Shown in pieces: positions 15,169 to 15,423 of a stretch of 15,423 nucleotides of DNA. The DNA comes from Shewanella sp. (GTDB lineage: Bacteria > Pseudomonadota > Gammaproteobacteria > Enterobacterales > Shewanellaceae). The first letter of the stretch is position 1. Each line of letters begins with the position of its first letter. The stretch covers positions 1 through 15,423 of the forward strand of contig SDWK01000687.1 of assembly GCA_004195335.1 (NCBI GenBank), given 5' to 3'. Below the pieces are notes generated by a model. The model searched no databases. It was not told the DNA's origin and saw only the letters and a program-made list of their open reading frames with translations. Both the position numbers and the translations under genes were made by a program.

Positions 15169-15423
15169 ATACCAATTGCATTAAGTACCTGACCATTCAG
15201 CGTGAATTCAAAGCTCTGTAGGCAAGTAGGATGTTTGAAGTTAATAGTTATTCTATATCGAAAGCATCCTGTGCAGCATAAAGAGCTTTGCCCTTTGCTT
15301 TAAACATCAGTCGCACTACGTGAGCCCCTCAGGCTTCCCACTTCTGCTTTGCATTGACTTAAAAGGGAATAACCATTTCCTCATCAATGCGCCTTGAATT
15401 GAAAATCCTGAGTGGCTCTGAAT
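15169..15423 (-). mobile_element. Structured non-coding repeat element, copy C, reversed and cut by the window end
   Basis: Begins with ATACCAATT at 15169. In reverse complement it follows copy B along its length, with 56 identical bases (15349-15404 against 8803-8858). The same arm is present: GAGCCCCTCAGG at 15322-15333 pairs 11/12 with CCTGAGTGGCTC at 15407-15418. The second terminal repeat lies beyond the window. There is no reading frame. It is the only content seen from 15169 to the end. Confidence 0.85.

Noticed and set aside
8757..15423. A classical composite transposon built from insertion sequences
   Set aside because: B and C encode no transposase and are only ~265 bases; only a MITE-like reading is supported.

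Overview
The window reads like a chromosomal segment of a marine gammaproteobacterium, most likely Shewanella. This rests on gene content and style (an aroQ-accB-accC block, ArfB, a DUF3012-type lipoprotein, a very large HD-GYP sensor, a CzcCBA-type pump) and on dispersed intergenic repeats with ends of the ATACCAAT type. The genus call is inference; no rRNA or marker gene is present.

Layout. Positions 2-373 hold the 3' end of a gene cut by the window edge, whose product carries an RNxxxH (HEPN-like) motif. Positions 448-3669 encode a 1073-residue membrane HD-GYP protein with a solute-binding (Venus flytrap) domain apparently nested in a Cache-like sensor. Converging on it from the minus strand is aroQ > accB > accC (6291 down to 3682): type II dehydroquinase, biotin carrier protein and biotin carboxylase. 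The spacers inside this block carry perfect 7-bp tandem arrays. Next come arfB (minus), a SpoIIAA-like/STAS protein (plus) and a small lipoprotein (plus).

The right half is a heavy-metal efflux locus on the plus strand: a Cys/His-rich periplasmic CzcI-like protein (8178-8654), an outer-membrane factor (9136-10467), a His-rich membrane-fusion protein (10486-11748) and an RND pump (11797-15054). The last three would form a tripartite pump spanning the envelope. The pump lacks the Met residues of the CusA copper site, which favours divalent cations over Cu(I)/Ag(I). The exact metal cannot be read from the sequence.

Three copies (A, B, C) of a ~265-bp non-coding element occur at 6957-7221, 8757-9022 and 15169-15423 (the last reversed and cut by the window end). 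Each has terminal inverted repeats plus internal arms that pair in all three copies despite sequence differences. Copy B separates the czcI-like gene from the pump genes and places a TGGTATAAT extended -10 at its outward edge. B and C lie in opposite orientation around the pump genes. These elements and the two accB-flanking heptamer arrays, which can pair with each other in RNA, are the least explained structures here.
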